Made by a program: the position numbers and the translations under genes. The notes beneath the pieces are model-generated. The model did not search any database. It worked only from the letters and a program-made list of their open reading frames with translations, and had not been told where the DNA came from. Shown one piece after another: positions 1-8,242 of a stretch of 48,860 nt of DNA (its first letter is position 1; each line of letters opens with the position of its first letter). Source of the stretch: Actinomycetota bacterium (lineage in GTDB: Bacteria > Actinomycetota > Coriobacteriia > Anaerosomatales > JAUXNU01); NCBI GenBank assembly GCA_030682655.1, contig JAUXNU010000105.1:1-48860 (forward strand), in the 5' to 3' direction.

Positions 1-2
1 TC

Positions 3-116
3 CGGCTCATACAGCAACGAGCCTACGGCTTCCACGACCCCTTCGCACTGATAGCGCTCGCCCAGCTCACGCTCTCCGGACTCTGCCCCCCGCTACCCGG
101 AAGAGGTCGGGCGTGA
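3..116 (+). CDS. ISL3-like transposase, C-terminal end (partial at window edge)
   Basis: The frame open from base 3 to a TGA at 114-116 encodes 37 residues containing RAYGFHD and, further on, LIALAQLTLSGLCPPLPGR. This AYGF...ALIALA...LGGLCPPLP pattern resembles the extreme C terminus of ISL3-family (IS204/IS1001/IS1096/IS1165) DDE transposases, as far as I remember the family. The gene begins left of the window, so whether the rest is intact cannot be told. No clear terminal inverted repeat follows the stop; only a short palindrome, ACACATGTGT at 120-129, lies just downstream. The call rests on a short stretch, so a different transposase family is possible. Confidence 0.5.
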   Translation, partial: RLIQQRAYGFHDPFALIALAQLTLSGLCPPLPGRGRA

Positions 117-336
117 CCCACACATGTGTCACAAGATCCGAAAATACCTGGCTAGATGACCACGTGCGCGACGCACAACGTCCGGGTGAGGGTGGGCGCT
201 TTGTCAGACCATACTGTTGCAGGCACGAAACCCCTCACTCCTTCTCGTCCTCCCCGTACGTAAGGATACCTCATTCTCGGGCGGCTAGACCTCACTGGCT
301 GCAATCATCCGGCATGATTGGCCGCAATCACGCAGA
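117..336. other. Gene-free spacer with a stem-loop at 302-320
   Basis: No convincing gene is seen between the transposase end and the stop codon of the next minus-strand gene. At 302-320 a perfect 7-bp stem, CAATCAT/ATGATTG, encloses the loop CCGGC. It lies 17 bases past the stop of the minus-strand gene that ends at 337, so it could act as its transcription terminator, although no run of T follows it on that strand. The right end of the insertion sequence should also lie in this spacer but I could not define it. Confidence 0.4.
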
Positions 337-807
337 CTACGCCTCGCCCTCGCCGGAATGCGGGAGTAGGAGCTCTGTCGAAGTGTACGCCCGGTCACGA
401 ACGGCCCGGGACTTGCGCGGCTCCGGCGCGCGGTACAAGCGCATCAGACGCTTGCTCTCCGCTTCGATGCGGGTACGAATTCGTTCGCTCCGGCGCTCCC
501 ACGCATCGAGTCCCGGCCAGTGGATGACCGACCCGACGATCCCATGCCCGATCGCATCCTGAGCGCAGTGCAGCGCCACCCCAAGATGCGCCAGGCTGCG
601 CTCGTCCACCGCGACCCGAAGGTACTCCTCGGCCAGACGACCAGCGCCCCACAGCACGAGGTGGAACCGCTTGTACCGCAGCTTGCGCCCGGGAAATGCG
701 CGATCCACACGTCCGTTCCACAACGCCAGCTCATCGGCCTCGTGCCTGGAGAACCCCGCCTCGAGTGCCCACTGTCGCGTGAGCCGCTCGTGTGTCTGGA
801 TGTGCAT
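337..807 (-). CDS. Zinc-dependent phospholipase C/P1-nuclease-like protein
   Basis: A 156-residue soluble protein with no signal peptide. Residues 80-89 read HCAQDAIGHG, an H-x3-D-x3-H arrangement (H80, D84, H88) typical of the trinuclear-zinc fold shared by bacterial phospholipase C and S1/P1 nucleases. The N terminus (HERLTRQWALEAGFS, then a segment ending ALWNGRVD) also resembles the first helices of that fold, where a His and an Asp supply metal ligands. It is about two thirds the length of classical PlcC enzymes, so activity is uncertain. The ATG at 807 follows GGGAGAG at a suitable distance. It stands alone; the next minus-strand gene ends 130 bases upstream. The substrate is unknown. 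Confidence 0.55.
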   Translation of the reverse strand: MHIQTHERLTRQWALEAGFSRHEADELALWNGRVDRAFPGRKLRYKRFHLVLWGAGRLAEEYLRVAVDERSLAHLGVALHCAQDAIGHGIVGSVIHWPGLDAWERRSERIRTRIEAESKRLMRLYRAPEPRKSRAVRDRAYTSTELLLPHSGEGEA

Positions 808-937
808 GCATCTCTCCCTGGGATCCCAATGGGCCGGTCACAAGCGCGACCGTGATCGCGTTGCCGGTCGTCCGAGCGGGGGTCCGTACTCCTCGATATA
901 CCCAGCACCGTCACCGTAGGCAAGCGTCGCGGCCTTC

Positions 938-1783
938 CTACGGAAGCGCGGTGAGCCCGACTGCCACGAGAGCCAGCGCGATTCCGGCCCCCTGCAGCCC
1001 CCGAACGCGCTCCCCCAGGAAGACGCGCGCGAGCAACACGGTCGCGACCGGATACAGCGATCCGAGTACCGACGCGATCGCGAGCGGACCGATGCGTATC
1101 GCAGCGAGCATGGTGATGTTGGCCGACGTATCGAGCACTCCGGCGGCCAGAGTCGGAGCCAGCGCCGATCTGCCGACGATCGGTCCCGTCCGACGGGCAA
1201 GAGCGATCACGACCATGAGAGACACGCTCGCAACACGCGCTGAGACCAGCGGCCAGACCCCCGACTCCGTCCCGGTCATTGAGAACGCGACGAACGCGCC
1301 CGCGAAGCCCACTCCGGCCAGAAGCGCCCAACCGATCGAAGCAGGGCTCGTCGCGCGCTCGTCTTCCGCAGGATCTGATGCCACGCTCACGATGACTACC
1401 GCCACGAGCGCAAGCACGATACCCACCATCCCGGTCGGCCTCACCGTCGATCCGCGGACGAGGTCGTAGGTGGCGGGCAACGCTCCCGAAAGCGCCGCGG
1501 TGACGGGGGCTATGACGCTCATTCGCCCCATGGCGAGCGCGGCGTACAGGGCGGCCACGCCGAAACCACCGCAAATACCTGCGAGAGCACCCCACGTCAA
1601 GTCCGCCCGGGCGACAGCGACCGGCAGAGTGAACAGCAACACGAAGACGAGCAGAGCCAGACTGAGCGCATGCGATGTCGCGGTCACAGCCAACGCGGAG
1701 ACGCGCCTGCTCGCAACTCCGCCAAGGAAGTCGGCACAGCCGAACAGCGCCGCGGTGGCGCTGGCAAGCAGGACGGTCGTCAT
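938..1783 (-). CDS. EamA/DMT-family transporter
   Basis: A 281-residue integral membrane protein with about ten hydrophobic segments arranged as two EamA repeats. The second repeat ends with the typical pattern SVLGSLYPVATVLLARVFLG followed by a short basic loop and a last helix. Family members export small metabolites or amino acids; the substrate cannot be read from sequence. I start it at ATG 1783 rather than at an upstream in-frame codon, because this ATG overlaps the TGA of the upstream gene in an ATGA arrangement, implying translational coupling with the HsmA-like protein. The longer start at 1843 would bury 60 bases in that gene. Confidence 0.85.
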   Translation of the reverse strand: MTTVLLASATAALFGCADFLGGVASRRVSALAVTATSHALSLALLVFVLLFTLPVAVARADLTWGALAGICGGFGVAALYAALAMGRMSVIAPVTAALSGALPATYDLVRGSTVRPTGMVGIVLALVAVVIVSVASDPAEDERATSPASIGWALLAGVGFAGAFVAFSMTGTESGVWPLVSARVASVSLMVVIALARRTGPIVGRSALAPTLAAGVLDTSANITMLAAIRIGPLAIASVLGSLYPVATVLLARVFLGERVRGLQGAGIALALVAVGLTALP

Positions 1784-2160
1784 CTGCCCGCGCTCATGCC
1801 CGCGAACATACCGCCAAGGTATGGCACGAGCCAGACGAGCCACACGACCATGCTGTACCGGTGGAAGCCCCCCCGCACCTCTTCAGTTCCCCGGCGCACG
1901 ACCCACGATGCCCACACTGCATGAGCGAACATCAGCAGGAAGGCCGCAAGTCCCGTGAGCGTGTGGAAGTCCCATCTCCATCCGGGTAGCAGCAGCTCCA
2001 TCGCGTAGGTGCCGGCGGCGTCGAAGACGAGCCCGAGCCAGAACGCAGCGAGGTGCCACGACTTGAGGTAGCGCTGGATGCGCTCGCTCCACACGCCCAC
2101 CGTGTAGAAGACCAGCGCGAGGGTGATGAGGACTGTCGCGACGATGAGGTAGGCAGGCAT
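1780..2160 (-). CDS. HsmA-like (TIGR03987-type) small membrane protein
   Basis: A 126-residue membrane protein with four to five predicted helices, conserved-looking WSERIQRYLKSWH after the first helix, and FDAAGTYAMELLL in the second. These match my memory of the HsmA/TIGR03987 family, whose function is not established. The ATG at 2160 is preferred over an upstream in-frame start because it begins directly with the first membrane helix (MPAYLIVATVLITLALV). A TACGAT hexamer ends only six bases upstream of this ATG, so the transcript may be leaderless. It is translationally coupled to the downstream EamA transporter through an ATGA overlap. Confidence 0.6.
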   Translation of the reverse strand: MPAYLIVATVLITLALVFYTVGVWSERIQRYLKSWHLAAFWLGLVFDAAGTYAMELLLPGWRWDFHTLTGLAAFLLMFAHAVWASWVVRRGTEEVRGGFHRYSMVVWLVWLVPYLGGMFAGMSAGR

Positions 2161-2166
2161 GCGCCT

Positions 2167-2172
2167 ATCGTA
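2167..2172 (-). promoter_or_regulatory. Putative -10 box of a leaderless transcript
   Basis: On the minus strand TACGAT is followed by AGGCGC and then the ATG at 2160. A TAnnnT box six bases from the start codon is the usual spacing for leaderless mRNAs in actinobacteria. No good -35 element is visible and no Shine-Dalgarno sequence precedes the ATG. Confidence 0.4.
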
Positions 2173-2281
2173 GCGAATCGCAGGCCGGGACACACGACGC
2201 GCCGCGAATCCTTGGGCCAACCCCTGACCCGCGCGCTATCATACGCGCAGTGCCCGATTCCAACGAGAGGCCCAACCCCAG

Positions 2282-3007
2282 ATGCGCTGGGTCGTGATCG
2301 TTCCGACATACAACGAGCGTGACAACCTTCCGGTGCTGACCGACCGGCTACTCGCGCTTGATCCGCCGATCGACGTGCTCATCGTCGACGACGCTTCCCC
2401 CGACGGCACGGGTGAACTGGCCGAGGAGATCGCCACCACCTCACCACGCTTCCGGGTCATACACCGCACCGGCCAGCGTGGCTACGCGCGGGCCAGCTTG
2501 GAGGGTTTCCGGGCTGCCGTGGATGCCGACAACGACATCGTATGCACGATGGATGCGGACCTCTCGCACGACCCCGACGTCCTTCCCCGGCTGCTCGAAC
2601 GAGCGCGAGACGGCTCGGATGTCGTGATCGGATCGCGCTACACCCCGGGCGGAGCACTCCGCGTCGAGTGGGGGCCCCTCCGGCGAGCGGTCAGCCGCTG
2701 GGGCAGCGGGTACGCACGCACCATGCTCGGTATCGCCACCCGCGACTGTACGAGCGGGTTTCGCTGTTACCGCCGAGAGGCCGCCCAGGTCGTCGCGTCG
2801 TCCACCATCGGCTCAGAGGGCTACAGCTTCCTGGTTGAAATCCTTGGCATACTCTCCGACAAGGGCTTCTCAGTGTCCGAGGTGCCCATCACGTACGTCG
2901 ACCGGCGTGCGGGATCGTCCAAGATATCGCGCATGATCATTCTCGAGGCGCTTGCCCGAACCACACTGCTCGGCCTACGCCGGCTCGCAGGAAGGACCCA
3001 GCGATGA
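2282..3007 (+). CDS. Polyprenol/dolichol-phosphate mannosyltransferase-like GT2 glycosyltransferase
   Basis: A 241-residue soluble GT2 enzyme that transfers a sugar, probably mannose or glucose, from an NDP-sugar to polyprenyl phosphate at the inner face of the membrane. The GT-A signatures are in order: PTYNERDNL near residue 8, VDDASPDGT near 35, the DADLSHDP nucleotide/metal motif near 95 and GSRYTPGG near 120. Its length matches the single-domain DPM1/Ppm1 type without membrane anchor. Its last four bases form ATGA with the start of an SMR-type membrane protein, which could flip the lipid-linked sugar. A membrane GT-C-like protein that could use the product lies convergently just beyond. 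Confidence 0.85.
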   Translation: MRWVVIVPTYNERDNLPVLTDRLLALDPPIDVLIVDDASPDGTGELAEEIATTSPRFRVIHRTGQRGYARASLEGFRAAVDADNDIVCTMDADLSHDPDVLPRLLERARDGSDVVIGSRYTPGGALRVEWGPLRRAVSRWGSGYARTMLGIATRDCTSGFRCYRREAAQVVASSTIGSEGYSFLVEILGILSDKGFSVSEVPITYVDRRAGSSKISRMIILEALARTTLLGLRRLAGRTQR

Positions 3008-3378
3008 ATCGCTCCATCCTAGTTCTCGTTGCAAGCGTCATGCTCGCCGTCGCCGGACAGACCGTGCTCAAGATGGGGATGTCCGATGTCGGCAGGCTCG
3101 GGAGCGCTGAGGTGAGAGACCTCGGCGCGACGATCGTGCGCGTCGCGGCCAACCCTAAGGTGGTCGGAGGTCTCGCGCTCTACTTCATCTCGGCGCTGCT
3201 CTATATGGTCGCGCTCTCGCGGGTCGACCTGTCAGCGGCCTACCCCTTCGCCGGGCTTTCGTACCTCGCCATCGCACTGATCTCCTGGCTCGTCCTTGGC
3301 GAACAGGTCCCTGTGATGCGGTGGGTCGGGACGCTCGTGATCACCTTTGGCGTTGGAATCGTCGCCTTCACGCTCTAG
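3004..3378 (+). CDS. SMR/EamA-type small membrane transporter, possible lipid-sugar flippase
   Basis: A 124-residue protein with four membrane helices. It carries the EamA/SMR-like end AYPFAGLSYLAIALISWLVLG followed by EQVPVMRWVGTLVI. Together with its coupling to a polyprenyl-phosphate sugar synthase this recalls the ArnE/ArnF subunits that flip aminoarabinose-phosphoundecaprenol. The flippase role is an inference from that pairing; a simple SMR drug exporter is the alternative. The 3' end overlaps the 3' end of the convergent gene by 11 bases, so the two stop codons lie inside each other's reading frames. Confidence 0.75.
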   Translation: MNRSILVLVASVMLAVAGQTVLKMGMSDVGRLGSAEVRDLGATIVRVAANPKVVGGLALYFISALLYMVALSRVDLSAAYPFAGLSYLAIALISWLVLGEQVPVMRWVGTLVITFGVGIVAFTL

Positions 3379-5032
3379 GCTTGATGGCGACCGGCTCCAT
3401 CGCTCCGCCTGCCCACGCAACGAGAAGTACCGTGCCGAGGAGATAGAACGGCATCGTCTGCTGACCCCAGTAGCTGCTCGCTGCGCCGATCGTGAGGTAG
3501 AAGACGATCCAGAACGCAGCGTGCGCCGTCGCCGTCCAACGCGCGAGCGGCGAGTCCTTGAGAGCGAGCGCGAACCCGGCGGTGCCGGTGAACATGTAGA
3601 GCGCACCCGGAATCCGAAACGCGCCGTACGGCCACATCATGTAGGACGCAGGCGCGAGGAACTTGCCCGCGAACGTCTGCGCCCAACTCTGCTGGAGGCG
3701 GGCGATGAACGACGCGCTCACCATCGCCTCAGGGGCGATGAGCCGCGCGGCGTTCACGTAGTGGAGGGCATACGCGGCCGCGAACAGCGCGACGTAGCCT
3801 GCCAGTACCCCGACCGTGCGCCACCCACCGGCCAGCTCCTTGCGGCGCCACGCCGCGCCCGCAAGCAGGATCATCGGCCAGAAGACGAGCGTCTCGCGGA
3901 AGAGAGCGGCGAGCAGCGCGAATGCACCCGCCACAAGTAGGTTCTTCCGGAGCAGGAAACCGACGCTGGCGAGCAGCGCGAGTCCCGCCCAGTAGTCTGG
4001 GAAGAAGATGTTCTGCCACGACGCGAGCAGCTCAAGCATCGGAAGCAAGATGACCGGCCCGAGAATCGCAGCGCGCGGAGCCTGGCCAAGGAGACCCCAG
4101 TAGACCGCCGCCATCGCAGCGAGACTCGCAACGAGCGCGAGGTAGAAGACGCCGGTGGACCCGTTCGGAGCAGCCACTCGCCAGAGGTAGAAGGCGGCCG
4201 GCTCGCGGGCGAGTGTTGGCGTGTTGACCCATCCGTAGAACTTGCCGTCGCGCACCCAGTTGTTCTCCGCCACGCGGCTGTCGCCAGCCGCCGAATCGAG
4301 AAGCGCCTGATAGTACCCGCTACCACGCGTCATGAGCAGGTGCGTGTTCTGGTAGACCACGGCATCGTAGGCGTAGGTGCCGCTGACGGGTTCCTCGGCC
4401 AGGTAGGTGTGAAACGCTGGAGTCCCAACCGACAGTGTGTAGACGAGCAGGACGCCAAGGAGCGCAACCACGCCATGTCCGACGTACTGCTCGGTGCGAG
4501 GCATACCGGGAAGCGAGGCGAGGCCGAACCGCACGCCGAAGGCGACTGCCGCAGCGGCGATGACGCCCACGAGCAGGACGAGCGCGGTACCCGCGCCGGA
4601 GACGCCACCGGGATTCAGCGGGTTACTCGTGGCCAGGCCGTACAGGAAGTCCTGGTAGACGTATGAGACGAGCACGTCAGGATTCGCGTACTGCGGCATT
4701 GTGTTCGCAAGCCGTACGAACGCATCGACGCTTGTCGTGGCGAGCGCGAGAAGGACGCCGATCAGGCCGCCGGCTGCGCCGCACACTGCCGCCCAAACGG
4801 GTATGCGCACGATCAGCCCGGCCACTGCGCCGGCGACGATGGGCGCAAACAGAAGCGGCAGAGGCTTCGTGTAGCCAAAGACGATGTAGAAGGAGACTGT
4901 CGCGGCGAACGCAGCGAATGCGATCTCGCGCGTGGGCGCGGGGTCCAGCATGCGCATGGCCGTCGCGGAGCGCGTTGGGCGCGCGGGTGCGGAGCGGGAG
5001 CTGCGTGTGCGCGTCTTGGCGGAATTGCCCAT
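3368..5032 (-). CDS. Polytopic membrane protein, probable GT-C-type glycosyltransferase
   Basis: A 554-residue protein with a basic, Ser/Arg/Thr-rich N-terminal tail of about 33 residues and then about 12-13 hydrophobic helices. Between helices lies a soluble loop (about residues 215-275) with VVYQNTHLLMTRGSGYYQ. The later part contains FFPDYWAGLALLASVGFLLR and AALFRETLVFWP, which resemble polyprenyl-phosphate-sugar-dependent GT-C enzymes and DUF2029-like mannosyltransferases. No family could be assigned with certainty. Its convergent neighbours, a polyprenyl-phosphate sugar synthase and a possible flippase, fit a pathway in which this enzyme glycosylates a cell-surface polymer. The minus-strand ATG at 5032 follows AAAGGTCG weakly; an extended -10 box lies about 45 bases upstream. 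Confidence 0.65.
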   Translation of the reverse strand: MGNSAKTRTRSSRSAPARPTRSATAMRMLDPAPTREIAFAAFAATVSFYIVFGYTKPLPLLFAPIVAGAVAGLIVRIPVWAAVCGAAGGLIGVLLALATTSVDAFVRLANTMPQYANPDVLVSYVYQDFLYGLATSNPLNPGGVSGAGTALVLLVGVIAAAAVAFGVRFGLASLPGMPRTEQYVGHGVVALLGVLLVYTLSVGTPAFHTYLAEEPVSGTYAYDAVVYQNTHLLMTRGSGYYQALLDSAAGDSRVAENNWVRDGKFYGWVNTPTLAREPAAFYLWRVAAPNGSTGVFYLALVASLAAMAAVYWGLLGQAPRAAILGPVILLPMLELLASWQNIFFPDYWAGLALLASVGFLLRKNLLVAGAFALLAALFRETLVFWPMILLAGAAWRRKELAGGWRTVGVLAGYVALFAAAYALHYVNAARLIAPEAMVSASFIARLQQSWAQTFAGKFLAPASYMMWPYGAFRIPGALYMFTGTAGFALALKDSPLARWTATAHAAFWIVFYLTIGAASSYWGQQTMPFYLLGTVLLVAWAGGAMEPVAIKPRA

Positions 5033-5073
5033 CGTAGCGACCTTTCACGCGCGGCAGTGACCCGTGCGAGGAG

Positions 5074-5082
5074 AGTGTAGCA
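5074..5082 (-). promoter_or_regulatory. Putative extended -10 promoter of the GT-C-like gene
   Basis: On the minus strand the sequence TGCTACACT lies upstream of the ATG at 5032. TGnTAnnnT is an extended -10 box of the sigma-70 type, and the same nonamer occurs upstream of the DEAD-box helicase at about 42051. No strong -35 is seen, as is common with extended -10 promoters. Confidence 0.45.
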
Positions 5083-5118
5083 GAGGGGGCGGGCAGCAAG
5101 ACACGGCAGGCAGGAGCG

Positions 5119-6048
5119 CTAGGGGCACATGGAATCCGAGTACAGGTGCGTGACGCCCCTGGCGCGTAGGACCCGTGCTTCGTTGGCGTCGTTGACGGTG
5201 TGGACCGCGCACCACAGACCGCGAGCACGGATGTCCCGAACGAACTCCGCCGTGGCCCTCTTCTTAGGAATCGTCACGAAGCGAATGTGTTCGCGTTCGC
5301 AGAAGTCCAAGGCGGCCTCGGGAGTCGTCCTGAGACGGTAGAAGGTGTAGACAACCTCGCGAAAGCCCTTGCTGCGCACGTAGTTGAGTTCCGACCCGTC
5401 GTAGATCTGGACGACAAACCGCTCGCGGAGCGCCTTGTCGGAGCCGAGCGCTTCGCTGATACCGTCGAGAGCACCCATCTGCTCATCGAGGTCCCGGGGC
5501 TTGATGTCGGTCATGATATAGATGTCGGGGTAACGGCGCATGAAGCCCAGTACGTCATCGAGGGCCAGCGGAGTGTACTCGCCGCGAATCCGCATCTTGC
5601 GGAAGTCCGCGAGCGTGGGGACTCCATCGGCCGGCGATTGCTGCCCGGGACTGGCGGACCGCTCCCAGTTGTGACGGGCAACCACATGTCCGTCCCGGGT
5701 GACCTCGAAGTCGACCTCGAATACGCGGTAGCCCGCTGCGTAGTTTTGTGCGAGAGCCTCGCGGCTGTTGGTCACGGGCACACCGTCGACGCCGCCCATG
5801 CCGTGAGCGATGAGGTCGTTGCGCTCGGCCCAACGGTACATCGGGTCTTCGGACTCTCGAAGCATGAAGGCAGCAACAGGCGGGTTGGGACCGGGCCGGT
5901 CGTTCGCCTGAATCCGGGCAGGCCCCCCTTCGACGGAGCCAAGGACCGCGATAGCAACTCCGGTCCAGACGGCGCCGAGCACTACGAGCACGGCGGTTGC
6001 GCCAAGGAAGCGTCGGACTGGAGCACTCACAACACGCTCACCTGGCAC
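5119..6048 (-). CDS. Membrane-anchored glycerophosphodiester phosphodiesterase-family protein
   Basis: A 309-residue protein with one N-terminal membrane helix (about residues 14-37) and an extracytoplasmic TIM-barrel domain. The GDPD signatures are present in variant form: LIAHGMGG around residue 79 replaces the usual HRG, then TNSREAL, FEVDFEVTRDGHVVARHNW with the ExD metal ligands and second His, then MTDIKP. This variant occurs in a GDPD/PI-PLC-like subfamily with TNSxEA and RVFExD motifs. It probably hydrolyses a phosphodiester of a lipid or polymer outside the membrane. Its start overlaps the end of the ATC-hydrolase gene by 11 bases, so the two are likely cotranscribed. Confidence 0.75.
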   Translation of the reverse strand: MPGERVVSAPVRRFLGATAVLVVLGAVWTGVAIAVLGSVEGGPARIQANDRPGPNPPVAAFMLRESEDPMYRWAERNDLIAHGMGGVDGVPVTNSREALAQNYAAGYRVFEVDFEVTRDGHVVARHNWERSASPGQQSPADGVPTLADFRKMRIRGEYTPLALDDVLGFMRRYPDIYIMTDIKPRDLDEQMGALDGISEALGSDKALRERFVVQIYDGSELNYVRSKGFREVVYTFYRLRTTPEAALDFCEREHIRFVTIPKKRATAEFVRDIRARGLWCAVHTVNDANEARVLRARGVTHLYSDSMCP

Positions 6049-6565
6049 TCTCCGAGGACTGGCCGACCAGACGGAGTTCCAGCAAACACCGCGAGGACCC
6101 TGGGCAGCCTAGCCGGTCGAGGAAAGTCAACTCGAGCCCCGCACCCTCGAAGGTCCCCTCGTCGACGGCCGCAGCTATCTCGCATAGCGCGTCGATCTCC
6201 TCGGCAGGTAGGTCGAGAGAGCGCCAGGCGTCAACGAGCGGGCACGCGGTCATCCTGAGCACGACCACGCCTTCGCCACGCGACTCGACACCGGGTTCGA
6301 AGAGGGCGCCCTCCGACGCGGAGCCTTCGCAGAAGATCCTGCCAACAGTGTCGAGATCGCCGGCCTGGGCGGCCTCGAGGTACTTCGTGCCCCCCTCCCG
6401 ACCGCGGCGACGAATCGCACGCTTCATGAGTTCGGCAGTGCGGGAGCCACCGATCTCCTCGGCGAACTCCTGGAAGATGTAGTGGTACATGAGCGCGCGG
6501 TTCTCGAAAGCGGCGCGAGTCTCGCGTCGGGCCTTCTCGAGCGCTTCGCGATCGGTGTCGTGCAT
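6038..6565 (-). CDS. L-2-amino-thiazoline-4-carboxylic acid hydrolase-family protein
   Basis: A 175-residue cytoplasmic protein of the ATC hydrolase family. The family-typical pattern is visible: LMYHYIFQEFAEEIGG near residue 24, then LRMTACPLVDAWRSL near 102, and the C-terminal part with LCEIAAAVDEG and a CPGSSRC motif. The reference enzyme opens the thiazoline ring in a bacterial D,L-2-amino-thiazoline-4-carboxylate to L-cysteine route, but most homologues in anaerobes have unknown substrates. I use ATG 6565 because GGAGGGGG precedes it; an upstream in-frame start would add 26 residues without homology. The 3' end overlaps the GDPD gene. Confidence 0.7.
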   Translation of the reverse strand: MHDTDREALEKARRETRAAFENRALMYHYIFQEFAEEIGGSRTAELMKRAIRRRGREGGTKYLEAAQAGDLDTVGRIFCEGSASEGALFEPGVESRGEGVVVLRMTACPLVDAWRSLDLPAEEIDALCEIAAAVDEGTFEGAGLELTFLDRLGCPGSSRCLLELRLVGQSSESAR

Positions 6566-6663
6566 GACGGGCCCCCTCCGGTAGGAAGACCAGCATACCG
6601 CTACGCGCCGCAACGGACACGAGCGTAGCGCACCACGCAGCAATCCGGGATTGCGGTGCGGGA

Positions 6664-8136
6664 CTAGACCTGGTCAGAGTTCCTTGGGACGTGGGTCCCG
6701 ATCGCCGCAGGTGCGATCGGGCAGGCGCCGGCGCACAGGTTGCATGCGATGCAGAGCTCGGGGTCGACAACCGGCACGCGCAGTAGAGATTCCCGGCGTG
6801 GCTGCCCCTTCATCGGGTCCTCGACGGAGACCAGCGCGCCACGTATCGGGCATGCGGCCAAGCACTGGAGACAGCGCTTGCCCCTCCCCCAGGCCCTACA
6901 GTTCGCACGATCGACATGCGCGATCACGTAGAGCCCGAGCAGCAGCTCCTCTTCGAAGGTGTGCGTGTGGATCGCGTCGGTCGGGCAGACGGTGGCGCAC
7001 AGGTTGCAGCTCAGCGAGCAGTGCGCAGGGCGCTGGTCGAGCATGGGAGTCCATGGCCCCGCCACCGACGCGAACGAGAGGCTCGGGCGTAGCGCGCCGG
7101 TCGGGCATGCGGCGTAGCAGGCGCCGCATCGCACACACAGCTCCGCAAGTCGCCGCTCGTCGGTGGCCGGAGGCCGCACGATGCCGTCCTCGGATCCGAA
7201 CGCCGGCGCCACCGCCGTTGCCAGCAGCGAGACGCCCGTCGCCCCGGCGACCAGTAGGGCGTCGCGACGATCGAGTTCGAGCGCCGACGATGCCGGGCGG
7301 ATCGGACTGGTTCGGAACACGGCGGCCCCGGTCGGGCAGACGTCCACGCACTGCATGCAGACCGTGCACTCCGTGGCGGTGACGGCGTACTCCTCGGCGC
7401 GATTGACGGCGCCCGTCGGACACGCCACGGCACACCTGGCGCACGAGGTGCACGTCCCGGCATCGACGACGCGGCGCAGTCCGGGGAGCCTGGTGATCAG
7501 CGCCAGCAGCCCTCCCAACGGACACAGCATCCGGCACCATGTCCGGCGTCCAAGTGTGTTGAGTCCCAGCACCAGCGCAAGCGGGACGACGGACAGGACC
7601 GCAACGAGCATGCCGGCCGAGCCCGCGCGCACGGTCGCAATGCGCGTAGCGCGCCCAACCGCGTCACTGCCAAGGAGCGGCATCACGAACTCCTGCAGTG
7701 GCCGGGTCGCGATGGTCACCGGGTCGAGGATCATCGGTGAGAGAGTCCCGAACGCGGCAGCGCCGAGAACGACAGCGAGTGTGATGTAGGAGCCGAGTCT
7801 CCACCTGTCCGTGAGCCAACCCGGCTGCTTGCGCGAGGCGGGCACCGTGTCGAGGAGTGTTCCGACCGGGCATATCCAGCCGCACCATGCGCGGCCGAAG
7901 GCCACCGTCAGCACGACGGTCCCTATCGCCGCCGCCCCGAACGCAAGCAGGGTGCGCGACGCCAACATCGCGGCGAGTCCGATCAGTGGATCGAAACGCG
8001 GGAACACCGTCTCGGGAAGCCAGGGAATCATGCGCGAGAACCCGGCGACCGTGAGCACGACGAACACGACGAGCGCCGTCGCTTGAACAACGCGGCGCGC
8101 GCCAACCCATCGCGGTTTCTTGACCGGGTTGTTCAT
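6664..8136 (-). CDS. NapH-NapG-type fused membrane ferredoxin with six 4Fe-4S sites
   Basis: A 490-residue fusion. Residues 15-200 hold membrane helices with the NapH-type motifs CGWICP (C85, C89) and CRMLCP (C201, C205). Two CxxCxxCxxxCP clusters follow (C229-C239 and C257-C267), as in NapH. Residues 285-315 look like a buried twin-arginine segment (R290-R291, then a hydrophobic stretch), as at the start of NapG/MauM. Four more clusters follow at C334-C344, C373-C384, C413-C429 and C462-C472. The protein probably takes electrons from quinol or ferredoxin across the membrane. No periplasmic reductase is adjacent, so its partner is unknown. ATG 8136 follows GGAGT; the longer frame upstream is not supported. 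The NapH and NapG halves are normally separate genes. Confidence 0.8.
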   Translation of the reverse strand: MNNPVKKPRWVGARRVVQATALVVFVVLTVAGFSRMIPWLPETVFPRFDPLIGLAAMLASRTLLAFGAAAIGTVVLTVAFGRAWCGWICPVGTLLDTVPASRKQPGWLTDRWRLGSYITLAVVLGAAAFGTLSPMILDPVTIATRPLQEFVMPLLGSDAVGRATRIATVRAGSAGMLVAVLSVVPLALVLGLNTLGRRTWCRMLCPLGGLLALITRLPGLRRVVDAGTCTSCARCAVACPTGAVNRAEEYAVTATECTVCMQCVDVCPTGAAVFRTSPIRPASSALELDRRDALLVAGATGVSLLATAVAPAFGSEDGIVRPPATDERRLAELCVRCGACYAACPTGALRPSLSFASVAGPWTPMLDQRPAHCSLSCNLCATVCPTDAIHTHTFEEELLLGLYVIAHVDRANCRAWGRGKRCLQCLAACPIRGALVSVEDPMKGQPRRESLLRVPVVDPELCIACNLCAGACPIAPAAIGTHVPRNSDQV

Positions 8137-8242
8137 CGGGACTCCGGGGGGCGTCCGTGCCGCGGCTGGTTCCGTGGCAAGAGAGCGAAAGTACGCTCCA
8201 AAGGTATACCACCCCGGACGCATGCGAGGACAGTACAACGGG

